From Zerene cesonia (taxonomy: Eukaryota; Arthropoda; Insecta; Lepidoptera; Pieridae): a stretch of DNA of 64,000 nt. Location of the stretch: positions 6,213,218 through 6,277,217 of the forward strand of contig NC_052126.1 of NCBI RefSeq assembly GCF_012273895.1, in the 5' to 3' direction. Under the pieces are notes generated by a model. It saw nothing but the letters and a program-made list of their open reading frames with translations, was not told where the DNA came from and searched no databases. Both the position numbers and the translations under genes were made by a program. This document shows, one piece after another, positions 10,467 through 22,687 of the stretch. Position 1 is the stretch's first letter; each line of letters begins with the position of its first letter.

Positions 10467-10602
10467 TATACTAATATTATAAAGCTGAAGAGTTTGTTTG
10501 TTTGAACGAATTGATTTGAAAAATTCTTTCAGTGTTAGATAGCCCATTTATTGAGGAAGGCTATATATGTACCACGGGCGAAGTGGGCGGACCGCTTGTC
10601 CT
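10467..10602 (+). mobile_element. Helitron-like element, family F
   Basis: TCTATACTAATATTATAAAG, TTTGAAAAATTCTTTCAGTG, ATTGAGGAAGGCTATA, CACGGGCGAAGTGGGCGGAC; the end is mutated to CTTGT. Confidence 0.65.
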
Positions 10603-10972
10603 TTAATAAAATTAGTAGGTAGTAGAAAGTTTTAGGGAAAGACGATGATAGTTAAGTTGTTAAGGTAATAAGCCCTTCATAAAAACCCTGTTAATCGTAT
10701 GCGGACCTATATTATGCTTATTATAATAGAAAGAAAGAAATCGTAATTTTTTATATTATTATCCAAGTCCAGTACAACAGTGCTATATTTATTAATACAA
10801 CATTGAAAATCTTTGCCATGACTACTAAAATATTTATATAAAAGTGAAATAGGATTATAAACAATTTCATTAAATTATATTTTATTGAAACTACTAAATA
10901 ACAATGCATAAAGTATGATTTCTCAGATTATAAACGTATGCCGTGGCATGATACGATGCTTTGATAAAATCT

Positions 10973-11080
10973 GCGCAGCGCATTCGCAGAGGCCCTACTT
11001 TTGTGAATATTCATGGGCGCTGGTGATCGCTCACCATTAGGCGAACCACCAGCTCAGTTGCGCGCTGCGACATACAAAAA
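10973..11080 (+). mobile_element. Family B retroposon, 5'-truncated
   Basis: GCGCAGCGCATTCGCAGAGG through CAGGCGAACCACCAGCTCAG-like sequence to TGCGACATACAAAAAA. Confidence 0.65.
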
Positions 11081-11604
11081 ACTTTTACTACATACATACA
11101 TGTCCATTACATTGTCCCAACACAATTGCCAGCAGGTGTACCACAATCAGAACACTAATGCAGTCTCCCCCGAGCCTCGTAATTACGTTAAGTTATATAT
11201 TTAGTAACGAATATTGTTTTAATGGCCCGAAATTTTGACTCGAAAGTGTATTATATGTACGACTATTGAATTTAGTTATACCTATATAACGTTTAAATTT
11301 GTGGAAAAGTAAATTTAAAAATGTTATTTTTTATATTTTTAGAAAAAAAATTGTAGTATTTTCTCTACGTCTCTCGTAGTTACTCTTTACCTAATGTACA
11401 CACATATTTACTTTGCTTTTGAAACTAGTAATCATTCTAATTGTTCTGATTTCTAGAAGCATCTATGGAGATTTAAGGGAAATGTGTGACGAATGAATTT
11501 GTCACATTCTTTTTGTCACATTCGTTTTTTAAACATTGCTATGGATATAGGTAAAATTCATTAATATATTCAAAATTATGAAATAGCATATAATCAAAAT
11601 TTTG
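11081..11604. other. Intergenic, nothing recognised
   Basis: AT-rich, no gene or repeat family seen. Confidence 0.4.
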
Positions 11605-12220
11605 TCTAAGGGGCGATTTATAAATCACGTTACACGGATTTTGGGTTTTTTTTAGCCCCTAATCCGGACAGACCGCATTTTAAGAGGCCCTGATATGACG
11701 TCACACATTTAATTTTTAAGCGGGTATTTAAAAAATTGTTGGATCGAGTTCGTTAATTTTACATTTTTTTATGTCATAGTAGGCGATGGAGCTGGTGGGT
11801 CGCCTGATGGTAAGCTCTACCACCGCCCATGAACATTTGGAGAGGTACAAGGCCGATTGCACACCTTACGCCCCTACAAATGGATTGCCGACTTTAAATT
11901 GGGAAAGGATTATGAAAGGATTGACGAGAGGAATAAAGGAAAGGACCGGGAAGGGTAAGGAAATGGGCCTCCGGCTCCTCCACTCACCGAACGAAACACA
12001 GCAGTATGCTATTTCACGCCGGTCTTCTGTGGGGGTGTAGTACTTCCCCGGTGCGAGCTGTACCAATTCTTGCGAAGCGTGCTCGACTCCCACATTAAAA
12101 TATGTCGAATGTACGAATCTTAACATGTGACGTCACTAAGGTCTTGTCTGCTGCCCCTATGTCACATTTCGGTGATACCTTTAACTGTGACGTTATACAT
12201 GAATGACCCTGAATTAGTAA
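11605..12220. mobile_element. Unclassified repeat with CRE palindromes, split by a family B copy
   Basis: GGGGCGATTTATAAATCACG ... a block near TATGACGTCACAC (TGACGTCA at 11696-11703), then the retroposon 11766-12096, then GTGACGTCACTAAGG (TGACGTCA at 12128-12135) and CCCCTATGTCACATTTCGG. The flanks look like one element or local unit opened by the insertion; the class is unknown. Confidence 0.35.
11766..12096 (-). mobile_element. Family B retroposon, near full length, subfamily II
   Basis: Minus strand from GGGAGTCGAGCACGCTTCG to CTATGACATAAAAAAATG. It carries the subfamily II middle (TTTAAAGTCGGCAATCC) and the AAATGTTCATGGGCGGTGG block. Confidence 0.75.
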
Positions 12221-12442
12221 GGAAGCTACCGGTTCTTTCTGTGACATTCTGCAGACAATGACTTCAATGTCTACATAGGAATACTTTTAGAGAACAATTG
12301 TGTAGCTTGTAATTATGTATCCAAGCACCGTTTGAACAGATACAGTTAAAAGAGAGAAGTCGGCCATTGACGTATCATAAATATTGTACGTCAATTGTCA
12401 TCGTAGAATTTTTTTTTTTTTAATATTTAACAAAAAATTATT

Positions 12443-12752
12443 GTGGGAGTCGAGCACGCTTCGGCACGAATTGGGCCAGCTCGCACCGGGGAAGTACCAC
12501 ACCCCCACAGAAAACCGGCGTGAAATAGTGGCATGCCACTGTGTTTCGTGCGGTGAGTGGGGGAGCCGGAGGCCCGTTTCCTTTTCCTCACCCGTCCCAG
12601 TCCATTCCTTCTTTCCAGTCGTTAATCCATTCCTTTTCCCTTATCCCAAAAAAGCGGGCAGCGCATTCGCAGTGGCCCAACCTTTGCGAATGTTCATGGG
12701 CGGTGGTGATCGCTTACCATCAGGCGAACCACCAGCTCAGTTGCCCGCTTCG

Positions 12753-12788
<36 letters not shown>
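12443..12788 (+). mobile_element. Family B retroposon, full length with 30-bp poly-A tail
   Basis: GTGGGAGTCGAGCACGCTTC to CGACAT followed by about 31 A (12757-12788). Apart from a handful of differences it equals the copy at 736-1062, which suggests recent amplification. Confidence 0.85.
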
Positions 12789-12790
<2 letters not shown>

Positions 12791-13263
12791 GCATGGAGGT
12801 TTATAGGTTAACGATAAATATACATAAATACATATATAAATACTGATACTTTCTATTGGCAGATCTATCATTAAAACGTGTTTTACAGTTTATCTATATT
12901 TATTGAATCATAGAAGTTTTTTTATATAAATTTATCGGTAATAGGATTAAGGATTATATAATTTAATTAATGTTAATCAGTAGAGAAGCAGAAATACCAC
13001 AAGGGTAGTATAATCGTATAATGCAATGCCATAAGCTATCGCGGTTCATGTGTGACCGCTAAGGGTCGGACTTGGCCCTTTTTTGCTATACTAGCTTTTG
13101 CCTGTGACTCGGTGTATTGTATGCTTAGGAAAATCTTCATTTTTTTTTTTATTGAATCAGGAATTTTTTATGTAAAAGTTTAAATTAAATCATAAGTTAT
13201 GCTTTGTGTTGTTTCATACTAGACTACCTGATGGTGATATAATGATACCAGCGGTACACTAGT
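12791..13263. other. Intergenic, no gene seen
   Basis: AT-rich unique DNA. Confidence 0.4.
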
Positions 13264-13410
13264 GGTCTGTCCTGGCTTCGTTTGTGGTTCATATGTAGCC
13301 TATATCACTCAGTGAAGATGCAGCTTTCTAATGGTGAAAGAATTTTCGAAATTGATACTTTAGTTTTTGTGTGATATTACAAACATACATAGAAAAACTC
13401 AAATAAATTC
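13264..13410 (-). mobile_element. Helitron-like fragment, family H
   Basis: CCTGGCTTCGTTTGTGG, CACTCAGTGAAGATGCAGC, TTTCTAATGGTGAAAGAATT, TGTGTGATATTACAAACATA. Confidence 0.55.
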
Positions 13411-13739
13411 TTTATGTTCTTTGTATTAGTTTAGATATTATTTAGACTACTGAGTGAATAATTAAATACTCAAATTAAGATATTTAAGTTTTGAATTAAA
13501 CAACAACTTATATATTCCACACAAATAGACATTCCTCTATATCGAAATCACAACCACCTTTTCCGAAGTCGGTTAAAAGCAGCATAACGCCGTCCCTGTG
13601 TTGTTTACAAGCAATTTCCCTAATGCACAAGATAGTATTGCAACCGCACACATGGCTTATATGAAATATTCATGACTATGCGCCGAGTTATTGAAATTAT
13701 TGGACGAGTTCATGCCATAGTGCGACAGTTTTATATGAG

Positions 13740-14105
13740 AACTAGCTGATACACGCTGTTCTGTCTTACTCTTATCATTTGGGGGTGAAATATAAAATTT
13801 GTATGCCAAATGTTTGGCGAATTGGTTGGATTATATTATTATTAACCAGTGTGAACTCTATTTTACCACAATTCAAATAAATAAATGATTTAATTTTTAG
13901 TTTTATAGTATTGAAATGCTTTATAAATTAGAAATTTTTTCTATTCTTTCAAAATTTCTAATAAATAAATGATTATTATTATTATTAGAAAAATAGATGT
14001 TGGCCGACTCAAACCTTCGTACACACAAAATTTCATGAGACATTCAGTGGTCTAGGCGTGAGAAGTTACAGCCAGATACACAGAATTACTTTCGCATTTC
14101 TGTTG
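13740..14105 (-). mobile_element. Helitron-like family K copy, split by a SINE T fragment
   Basis: CTAG at about 13743, ACGCTGTTCTGTCTTACTC, TTATCATTTGGGGGTG; then SINE T tail 13893-13975; then AAAATAGATGTTGGCCGACTC and CACAAAATTTCATGAGAC. Compare the unbroken copy at 33292-33475. Confidence 0.55.
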
Positions 14106-14629
14106 GAATTTTTGTCGTCTCTGTTAGGAATTTTTAGAAAATAATACTACCTTATCCATCACAGTATAGATAACTCCAAAATCGTTTAGCTGTTTTTTTC
14201 CTTACCTAGTAATTAAATACATTTTATATATTGTGTTATTACTTGCTTTATCAATGATCTAAATATAAAGTAAAATCAGCATGCATCATTATGTAGCATT
14301 CATCTTCACAAACCAGACATAACCTTAAGAACTGAACACACAAAAACAGAAATAATGCCATAACAAAACACAGCATCTTACCCGCTGTCACACTGTTGCA
14401 TAACACAAAACCAACGTCTCATTTCAATTGAACATAAAAACTCAGCATTAAGTTCGCGTGGGCGCTATGACGGATCGTTATAAGCCCCAACTTGGATGCT
14501 GTTTGCGTTTATCATTAGCTCTTATTAACACCCCACGGACACTAATCGAGGGACTTATCTTGATTAAAGGATTATGTTTTGTAGTTATTTCAAAAAAAGA
14601 ATATTTTTTTAATATAGGAAATCTGTATG
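14106..14629. other. Intergenic, possible unique regulatory stretch
   Basis: No gene. 14450-14565 is less AT-rich (GCGTGGGCGCTATGACGG ...) and not matched by any repeat here. Confidence 0.35.
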
Positions 14630-14657
14630 TTTAATTTTTAGTTTTATAGCATTGAAA
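14630..14657 (-). mobile_element. SINE T, 3' tail part, left of a Helitron insertion
   Basis: AGTTTTATAGCATTGAAA matches the tail of the copy at 50290-50510; continues after the Helitron at 14878. Confidence 0.75.
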
Positions 14658-14877
14658 TCCTACTAATATTATAAATGCGAGTTTGTAAGGATGTGTGTTT
14701 GTTTGTTGCTCTTTCACGCAAAAACTGCTGAACCGTTTGCAATGAAATTTGGTACGTAGATAGCTGGATAACTGGAATACAACTGGAATACAAACTGGAT
14801 AACATATAGGAAACTTTTTATTCTGATATTCCTACGGGATGCGGACTAACGCGGGTGAAACCGCGGGGTGCAGCTAG
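14658..14877 (+). mobile_element. Helitron family A, full length, inserted in SINE T
   Basis: Starts TCCTACTAATATTATAAATG, ends GGGGTGCAGCTAG (CTAG 14874-14877). The host reads GCATTGAAA / TGCT across the insertion, which lies exactly between A and T with no target duplication, the Helitron hallmark. The middle repeats ACTGGAATACA twice. Confidence 0.9.
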
Positions 14878-15000
14878 TGCTCTATAAATGATCTCATTTA
14901 TAGGAAAGAAGACAAAATATTTGGTCGCTAGGCGGGATTCGAACCCGCGAAACCGTGGACCGGGTTCACGGGTGCCCGAGAGGTTAGGCGTTGCTACGGT
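14878..15000. mobile_element. SINE T, right part, internally rearranged
   Basis: First TGCT...AAATGATCTCATTTATA and GGCGGGATTCGAACCCGCG in minus orientation, then TTCACGGGTGCCCGAGAGG and TTAGGCGTTGCTACGG in plus orientation. The two halves point in opposite directions compared with the copy at 50290. Confidence 0.65.
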
Positions 15001-15194
15001 TTAGTAATCTGTATGCTTTTATGCTTCCAAGCTTTTTTCAATAAGATTGAAGAATGTTGTATAGGGTGCATTTGGTATGTTGGGTAATTCTAGATTATTC
15101 TTTATCTAGATCAAATTAGGACATGAATTTAAGCTTTAGTCTAATGCAGAAATCTGATGGTCTCTTTGAAATACAGGAACGAAAATTAAATTCT

Positions 15195-15320
15195 AACGTC
15201 TGTATGTATAAGGCTAATCTCAGGAACTACGGGACTGATTAAAATTATTTCACCGTTGTATATGTTTGCGATTCCCGCGAGCTATGGGCTATTTAGACGA
15301 AGCCGGGGTGGAACGCTAGT
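15195..15320 (+). mobile_element. Helitron-like fragment
   Basis: CTAATCTCAGGAACTACGG, GACGAAGCCGGGGTGGAACG and a terminal CTAG; family F-like with a diverged middle. Confidence 0.5.
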
Positions 15321-15384
15321 TGTGTACCTATATGGTGCTAGCCTACTAGAATTAAACAAATGTGATTTTTTTTATTAGGTACTA

Positions 15385-15515
15385 GACTACACTAATATTA
15401 TATAGTTATAGTTTTCACTAAAAAACCACTATGCCAATTTCAAAAATTCTTTAACCATTAAAAAGCTGGAATTTCATAGTGACATTGGCTATAGGCCACG
15501 GGCGAACAATTAGTC
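15385..15515 (+). mobile_element. Helitron-like fragment, family H
   Basis: TACACTAATATTATATAG, AAAAATTCTTTAACCATTA, AAAAAGCTGGAATTTCA and GGCCACGGGCGAAC. Confidence 0.5.
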
Positions 15516-15525
15516 TCAAAAATAA

Positions 15526-17631
15526 AATGGCACCTAAAAAAGACATCAATATCACTCATAAAAAACATCCTAAATAAGTACTACAATAACTAACCGACCA
15601 AATAAATATTTATCCAAAACATATTTGTCATCTTTTCTCGTCCATCTACATTATAACCGATGAAGGAGGATGTTGTGAAGCGATTTATCAAAAAAAACCG
15701 CTTAAAAGCCATTTACAAGATGGCGGAAATTCGCGCCAATATTAATGCAATACGTCAACAGGCACGCGCCGCTTTGTTGTCGAAAATAATAAATTAAACC
15801 GAGATTTTGTATCGAAAACGTTTTTGTCTATGGTTAATCTTTTTAAGCATAACTTGTTCGTGCATGTTTCAATTGTTTTTGATTTTGACATTGTACATTT
15901 TTCGCACAGTATTTATTTCAATCGGATGTTAAAAATACGATGAACATATCTTCATTCAAAAGGATCAGTCAAAAATCTTATACCATGTGTTTTCTTACAA
16001 GGTAATATTGCATTTTAACTTTTATTATACCAAACAAAATTTACACATTAAATAAATAGACCAATAGACTACAGACACACTTATGAAATTAAACAAAAGA
16101 TAAATCGCACCAATTATTAGTCGCAATTCTTACTTCCGAACACATTATTGTTGACAATATGGATAATTTTGCAATCACCATCAATATGTCACTTTTATTA
16201 CTCTACCCAGAGACAATAAAAACATTTATAGATAACTCTTCAAGCTTTATGGATAGAGTTGACATTCCTCTATTTCGCCATTCGAAATCTAAAGAATTTT
16301 AGAACGAATTTTTTTCTAATTGTTCTTTTTTCTACGCAACATAGAACTATAGCGCACATGAAATAAGGTCTAGTTTCGAAGAAGCCACATTTAATTGCGA
16401 TTCCGTAATATCTATAAAATATTTCGTCATCGTTACTATAATTTAAATTTAGACGCAACCGCCATAGAGTTCGAAATGCGTTCGACCTCTTTTGTCAGAA
16501 TTTTGAAAAAGGAACGCGTAGAACAATAGCGTCCATTTGGCGGCACGCGGCCCGCACGCTCCGACATGGCGTCGACTTTTGACAGTCATTAGAATGTTTT
16601 GTGTTGATTAGATTAATGTGCGGTCTTCGATTTCCACTACTAAACCCGGGATTTTATTTATGGGTGCATAAAATGTTTTAGTGTGTAATGTTTCCTTTGC
16701 GGTACGCGGCTGCTTTTTTACGATGTTTATTTTTATTGCGATTCGCTTCTGGCGCACTTATCTCTCATTATTCGCCGAGTTTGTCTAGCCAATAGTAAAC
16801 GTTTAAGATAGTTTTATTATTGGAATTGATATTAATGCAGGAATTAATTCAGTAGGTAGTTATTTCAAAAGAAATTGTGACTATATCATTTAAAGTTGGG
16901 TATAGCTAAAAATATCTCAGTATAATGACTCTAAATAAAATCCTGCCCAACTATAGGTCAAACGTCAATCAAGGTCAACAATTAGAGGCCAAAGGTATGT
17001 GAAATCGGATTAAGGCTACCTGGACCTGTCTCTTCTATGTATACGACAATTTATACAAGTTACCTAAATAAATTGTGATATCTAAATATTTTTTTCCATC
17101 CGTGTTTCCAGAAATATTGGACGATTTAAGTAAAGTTCTATCACATGAAGTAAATATGTACAGTGAATTATTTTGTAGTTTTGTTAACCCAAATGTATAA
17201 ACATTATGTTCGCCGGTTAAAATTAACTGACACGTGGCCTCTTACATGTAAAACCATTTTGAAAAAAATCAATAAGTTGAAACTTTCTCCCAACGGGCTA
17301 CAAATTGGATTATGGCTTGGAAAATAATGAAAAAATAATACAACGGTTGTTTTTGACCAGCTGGTGATGGCACGTGACTGTTATGGCCCCGCGGGGACAT
17401 ATAGGTGACATGATATCAACTTCCTTGATGTACAAATAACTTGAATTTGTAGACACAAATATTCACATGGGTGCAGGAATGTTTTTGGTAGAATTATCAA
17501 ATAAACGCTTTTGCAATTGATAAGTGAACTGCATTTCTCTTCAAAAATATAAAATACTTCAATACATTTTACAAACACTTATAAATATTTAACGTAATAA
17601 ATTATAATTAAATATCAGTGATTATTTAAAA
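15526..17631. other. Unique DNA with two GC-rich patches, no gene seen
   Basis: Patch 15650-15790 carries AAGATGGCGG (15717-15726) next to TTCGCGCCAAT (15730-15740). Patch 16490-16800 holds GGCGGCACGCGGCCCGCACG and TTTTATTTATGGGTGC. Both are free of the local repeat families. The rest is AT-rich. Confidence 0.45.
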
Positions 17632-17842
17632 TCACAATAATATTATAAATGTGAAAATTTGTTTGTTTGGATGTTTGAGGCTGCAATCACACTGAAACTG
17701 ACGAACGGATTTTGATGAAATTTGGTATAGAGACAGGGTATGAGCTGACTTGGGTGATAAGGTACTTTTTATTACGATTAAATTATCGCTTGGGATAAAA
17801 CACTAATCTTGATATCCGGGCGAAGCCGGGACGAGTGTCTAA
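17632..17842 (+). mobile_element. Helitron-like element, family E, full length
   Basis: Starts TCACAATAATATTATAAATG, ends GACGAGTGTCTAA (CTAA 17839-17842). A at 17631 and T at 17843 flank it. Interior as in the 8788 copy. Confidence 0.8.
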
Positions 17843-20800
17843 TAATTTATAAGTGAAAATAAACCATAACATCTATTGAATTTATATCCAGCACTTGCTT
17901 TACTATTGCATTTATTAATACAATATTTGATTAATATATTATTACTTTTCCAAGTAAAGAACTAATAAACAATATTCCATGTACCTAAATATTAAGTGTA
18001 TCAACTATATTTAAAAACTATTTTCTTTTGGATGTTTTTACTCAAAACTTGAGCGGCCAATTAAACTTTTACCCTTCATGAACATGTGCGAGACGACACA
18101 AAATATTGTTTTTGAATCATCTAATCGAATTATATTTTTTGACAAAAACATGCATAACAATAAAGTATGAGACCTAAACATCACCCTTGCGGCACACCCC
18201 CGCATTAACGCGAGTTTTAATCAAAAAATCATGGGTGTGAAATCTAAACACGAGGGGAATAGTTTTTCCCATATCGATAATGAACCATTGGGAATATTGA
18301 GGTAAAAAAAAAACACGTTTTTTCATACATTTGACGTGTGCATTTAATCAGAAGACAATCAGGAAATTATTTTGTGTCAATACCCATAATTGTGGGGTTG
18401 TGATTTTGACGAGCGATGCACCGATGACTCTGTGATTTGTTTGCAGGAAATTACAAAAATTGTTTTTTACGTGTAATTGTAAGGTGGGGTGACTCACCGG
18501 ATAGAGATATTTTCTTTAATTAATTCAGTATTTAGATTGTACGATTTTACTTAGAAGTAAATCTTTAAGCTATACATACACAACTAACATACATAATATT
18601 AAATAATTAAGTACACGAGTGACGATTTACAATATGTTGTCCTGTAATATATCTTTCCCTTTTTGAAATACTTATCGCTTGTTGAATATATTTAAATAAT
18701 ATTTTTAGGGTAGGTACTGTAAATAGCAACTTCAACGTTTTAGATTATAACTGACTAGAACAACTATGCACATACTACCGCATTAATTGTTTTTATTTCT
18801 TATTACTTTTGTTTTTAATTATCATATAAACAATTGTCTTAGTTAAAGTACACACAGTATACTGTATGTATATTTGTATTGTTACAGAATTTTAACTTGT
18901 ACAGACGTCGTGACAGAAATTTTTTTATATATCCAATAAATATGGCTATACCTACATCTCATATAGATATTTAGAAAGAATTGTGTTGGTACCTTTATTG
19001 GCATAAAAACATATTTTTATATTTTCCAATTACAATATCCTGATGATTACAAAAACTGTGTGCTATATATAAATTGTCATATAAAAAGTAAAGGTCAAAT
19101 TTAGCTTTAATAACATCAAAAATGATGACGTAAATCATAATATTCTTATTGGTCTGTGAAACTTTAAATAGTAATTTTAGGCGGTATTGAGAAAATTTTG
19201 ATTTAAAACATTTAAGATGTTTCACAAGGCCAGATTATAAATCAATTAAATAATAAATAACAGAATAGCATGGCGAGGGAACGTATATATGGCCGTGTTG
19301 TTGAAAAGCATTTTCTCCCAGCTAAATGACCTAAACTAATAAACATGTCCCTTACACAAAATATGGTAGTTACACAAAAGGGTAAACAAAATAAATAGTA
19401 GCAGTCGTGGGACTGCCGATAGAAGTGAAAACGGAACTATTAAGTTGAGAGTAATTAAAACTGTATGCAAAAATATGTTTTATTTATTAGTTACATATGA
19501 TGGGTTAAACAAATCATGAACAAAATATAAATACAAAGTGGTTGAAAAAATAATTAATATACAATTATCTTAATTATACATAGTATTTATATTTACACGA
19601 ATTTCAATGAATTCAAGTTGCTACTGCGCGTGCGCTAGTCTGGCTCTCCATAGCTATAGATATACTATTATCATTAGCATGTCGGTGACGCGAATCGAGG
19701 ATTTTACCCTCTACCAAAACGCTCAACGCGCCTAAAGAAGTTTTCACTTCAAAAAAGGAATATAGGTGAAGAGCCAACGTCACGTTTAGCTAATACAGGT
19801 AAATAGTCTATTTCTTACACTTTATTTAAATTGTCATATGTTATTTCCACTTACATGTGTATTACATGTCGTAAGCTTATGTCATGCCATTCCATACATT
19901 GAGTTATCTATTCTATTCTATTCTAATATTGATTAGACCAGTTGTCAGCGGGATAAGAGAAGGTAAACAGGACATTTTTAGAACTGACTACAACCAATAA
20001 AACTACACGACAAATAGAGACCTCCTCCTTTTATGAAGTCGGTTAAAAATAATATATTTAAAAGCGAATCTGTTAATGCTGTACCATAAGCGGTGTAACA
20101 AGGATCAATGGAGTGCGTTAAGCTACCGCGCGGCACCCCATATGTTGAAAATTCGTATAGGGCGATTGGTTCTTGATACTTGGGACACTAATTCTAATGG
20201 TGCAAAAGAAATGTGTTTTATTTATTTACAGTTGTTGTGAATATTCTCATGAACGCCTGAGACACGTTCTTTATTGATTTGTGTTGTCCTTTTACTGGCA
20301 AAATTTAGGGAATTTATTGTTATAAAACGAAAAAGAATAAACTAACTGAGTGTTGAAATACATTTATGTAGAATGTTATATGATAGAATAATATTTAAAT
20401 ATGTTTTGTTATACAGATTAATGGAACTGCATTAAACATAAATGATAATTAAAGTTGAAAGTAATCTAATCTCATTACTATATAATAAAAACTAAAACAC
20501 TTGAAGTGTAAGGAAGTTTTGGTTTCTCAAACACATCATTATATTTCAATTGAAGCCTGCTATTTATAGAAATAAAACACGAGAAAATATAAATATTTTG
20601 TCAATATTTATTGAGCACTACTCATAATTAAACATTTTAAAGTATTAACACTGTTCGCGCAACCGCCACCCCTATTCAAGCATTTGCGCATACGCAATGA
20701 CGGACGTATCAAAAGAAATTGTTTTCAATGCGCATGAATATTAATTATTATAGTGGAATAATGCACAAAATATGCCTCCCCCGACCTGTTGTGCATTTTG

Positions 20801-21256
20801 ATTTTTTAATTTAATTATTCAATAATATGCAAAGGGCTTCTTTATTCTTTTTGTATAGGGCTGTCAAATTGTGAAATTTGTTTGAGATACCTTGTGTGCC
20901 TATGATAATAACGAGTTTTTTTAAGGTTACCTGGTTAATCGTGTACAAGGTATAGAATAGTTTATGTATAAAGCGAATTTGTAGTCATAAAATAAATAAT
21001 GTTTACGGTTGCCTTTTGTTTGTATTTAAAAATGTTGTGTATTATTTATTTTAAATTAAGTTCCTTTTAAATTGGTTTAATAATAATCGATTTTGAATGC
21101 AGTTATATTTTCAAAGATAGATCGCTACCGTAAAATCCGAAACGCATTGAAATATGGGATGAAAATTTGTTTCTGAAAATAATAAATACAAAACTCTGTT
21201 TCAGTAGAACTTAGACGAAGTCAGGCGTGAGGTTTCTTTAACACTTATATAATAAA
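17843..21256. other. Long AT-rich unique stretch, no gene seen
   Basis: No convincing coding sequence. Less AT-rich patches at 18180-18300, 19610-19740 (with ACTGCGCGTGCGCTAG) and 20640-20790 (with GCGCATACGCAATGACGG) match no repeat here. 19980-20050 ends in CTCCTTTTATGAAGTCGGTT, a fragment of repeat family N. Confidence 0.4.
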
Positions 21257-21450
21257 CTAGCTGCACGCCCCGGCTCCGCCCGGGTTGTCATTTATCGTAA
21301 TTAAAATTATTTAAACTATCCTATCTCTCACGTTGGATCGAACTGCACATGATGTGCGAATTTTATTATAATCGATTAAGTGGTTGAGGAGTCCATTGAG
21401 GACAAACATTGTGACACGAGATTTATATATATTAAGATAGAAAAGTTATA
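21257..21450 (-). mobile_element. Helitron-like element, family J
   Basis: CTAG 21257-21260, TGCACGCCCCGGCTCCGCCC, ATTTATCGTAATTAAAAT, AACTGCACATGATGTGCG, AATCGATTAAGTGGTTGAGG; preceded by A. Confidence 0.7.
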
Positions 21451-22072
21451 ACTGTTCGTTGATATGATTATTTTTTTATATCCAACATGTTATAATTATT
21501 ATAAATTATTGTTTAAATAAACCCAAAAATTCCTAAATGGATTGTATGCGAACTTTTTCCACAATTACAAAGCAAAATTGCTAAAACATGTGCTTTTTAA
21601 TTATTTATCCCTATATTTTTCCTGGTTCAACCCGGGCAAAGCCAGGGCGTACGACTCGTCAATATATAATAATATGTAATCGATGTTCTACCCCTTTTCT
21701 ACTACAATGACTGTCATTTTCCCAAATCGAATACCATTTGTATCAATTTGTGTTCCCGCTCTTTTTACCGATTATATCTTGTGAGTTGCAATTTTTTATC
21801 ATTTATTCTAATAAAATACACATTTTATCTGGTCCGTTAATAGCTAAAATGGTAGAGGTAATCATTGTGGAAAGGGAAACATTCATTTTTGCAAGGTTTG
21901 CACTTGTAAGAACTGCTGAAATTACTCTCCGAGTAGGTAATAAGTAGGTACGTATCTAATGAAATTATACGCCTGGTTATGAATGAAAATACTTTGAGAA
22001 ATTTTTGAAGTTGTACAGAAAAACGACTGCAGTTTTTCTTATTTCTTTTGAATCCGGGTTATCTCTATCTGA

Positions 22073-22228
22073 GTGTGGGAATCGAGCACATTTCGGCACG
22101 AATTAGGCCAGCTTGTACCAGGGAAAGTACTGCACCACCACAGAAGGCCGGCGGATAGCTGGAGGCCCGTATTCTTACCCTTCTATTCCTTTATACCCGA
22201 CGTTTTTCCTTTCCTTATCCTTTATCGA
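22073..22228 (+). mobile_element. Family B retroposon, 3'-truncated
   Basis: GTGGGAATCGAGCACATTTC, ATTAGGCCAGCTTGTACC, CACCACAGAAGGCCGGCG, then CTTTCCTTATCC; runs straight into a family C half-element. Confidence 0.65.
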
Positions 22229-22370
22229 CAAGTCTCCCCGTGACCACGCTCGCTGTAAAGTGTTCGAAACGTCGGGTTAATAATATAATTAATAAATCGC
22301 GTTTTAAATCCGTTTTAAAAGTTTTTAATTTCTTAATGTATTATACTCGCGTGAAATCAAACACAAGAAA
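22229..22370. mobile_element. Inverted-repeat element, family C, one arm
   Basis: TCTCCCCGTGACCACGCTCG, AAAGTGTTCGAAACGTCGGG, AATAAATCGCGTTTTAAATC, ACTCGCGTGAAATCA. Confidence 0.7.
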
Positions 22371-22687
22371 ATACTTTATCGACAATTTACAAATGTTCAT
22401 CAACTCTACGAAAAAATTTCTAAATTTCCATGTCTTTCCCTAGCCTTCCTTTAAGTCTATTAACATGAGCGGATAAATTCTGACAATACCCGCTTGCTCG
22501 CTACTGAAAGCAGATCATCAGAATATAGTGCAACTCAGTTCGTATTGCGCTTCCTTCTTCTCCTCAAAGCCCCGGGTATGCATAAAAGTATGCTAAGTAT
22601 GTGTTATTAATTATAATTAATTTATAATACCTAATGAGTTTGATATCACTACGATACGCTGTCATAGCATAATGTTATATTGAAAAC

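Noticed and set aside
12384..12846. Open frames of 100-124 codons with LRHELGQLAPGKYHTPTE-like peptides (also at 741, 9991, 11866, 40214, 45395, 45570)
   Set aside because: All lie in copies of retroposon B in different frames and orientations; they reflect the element, not a protein family.
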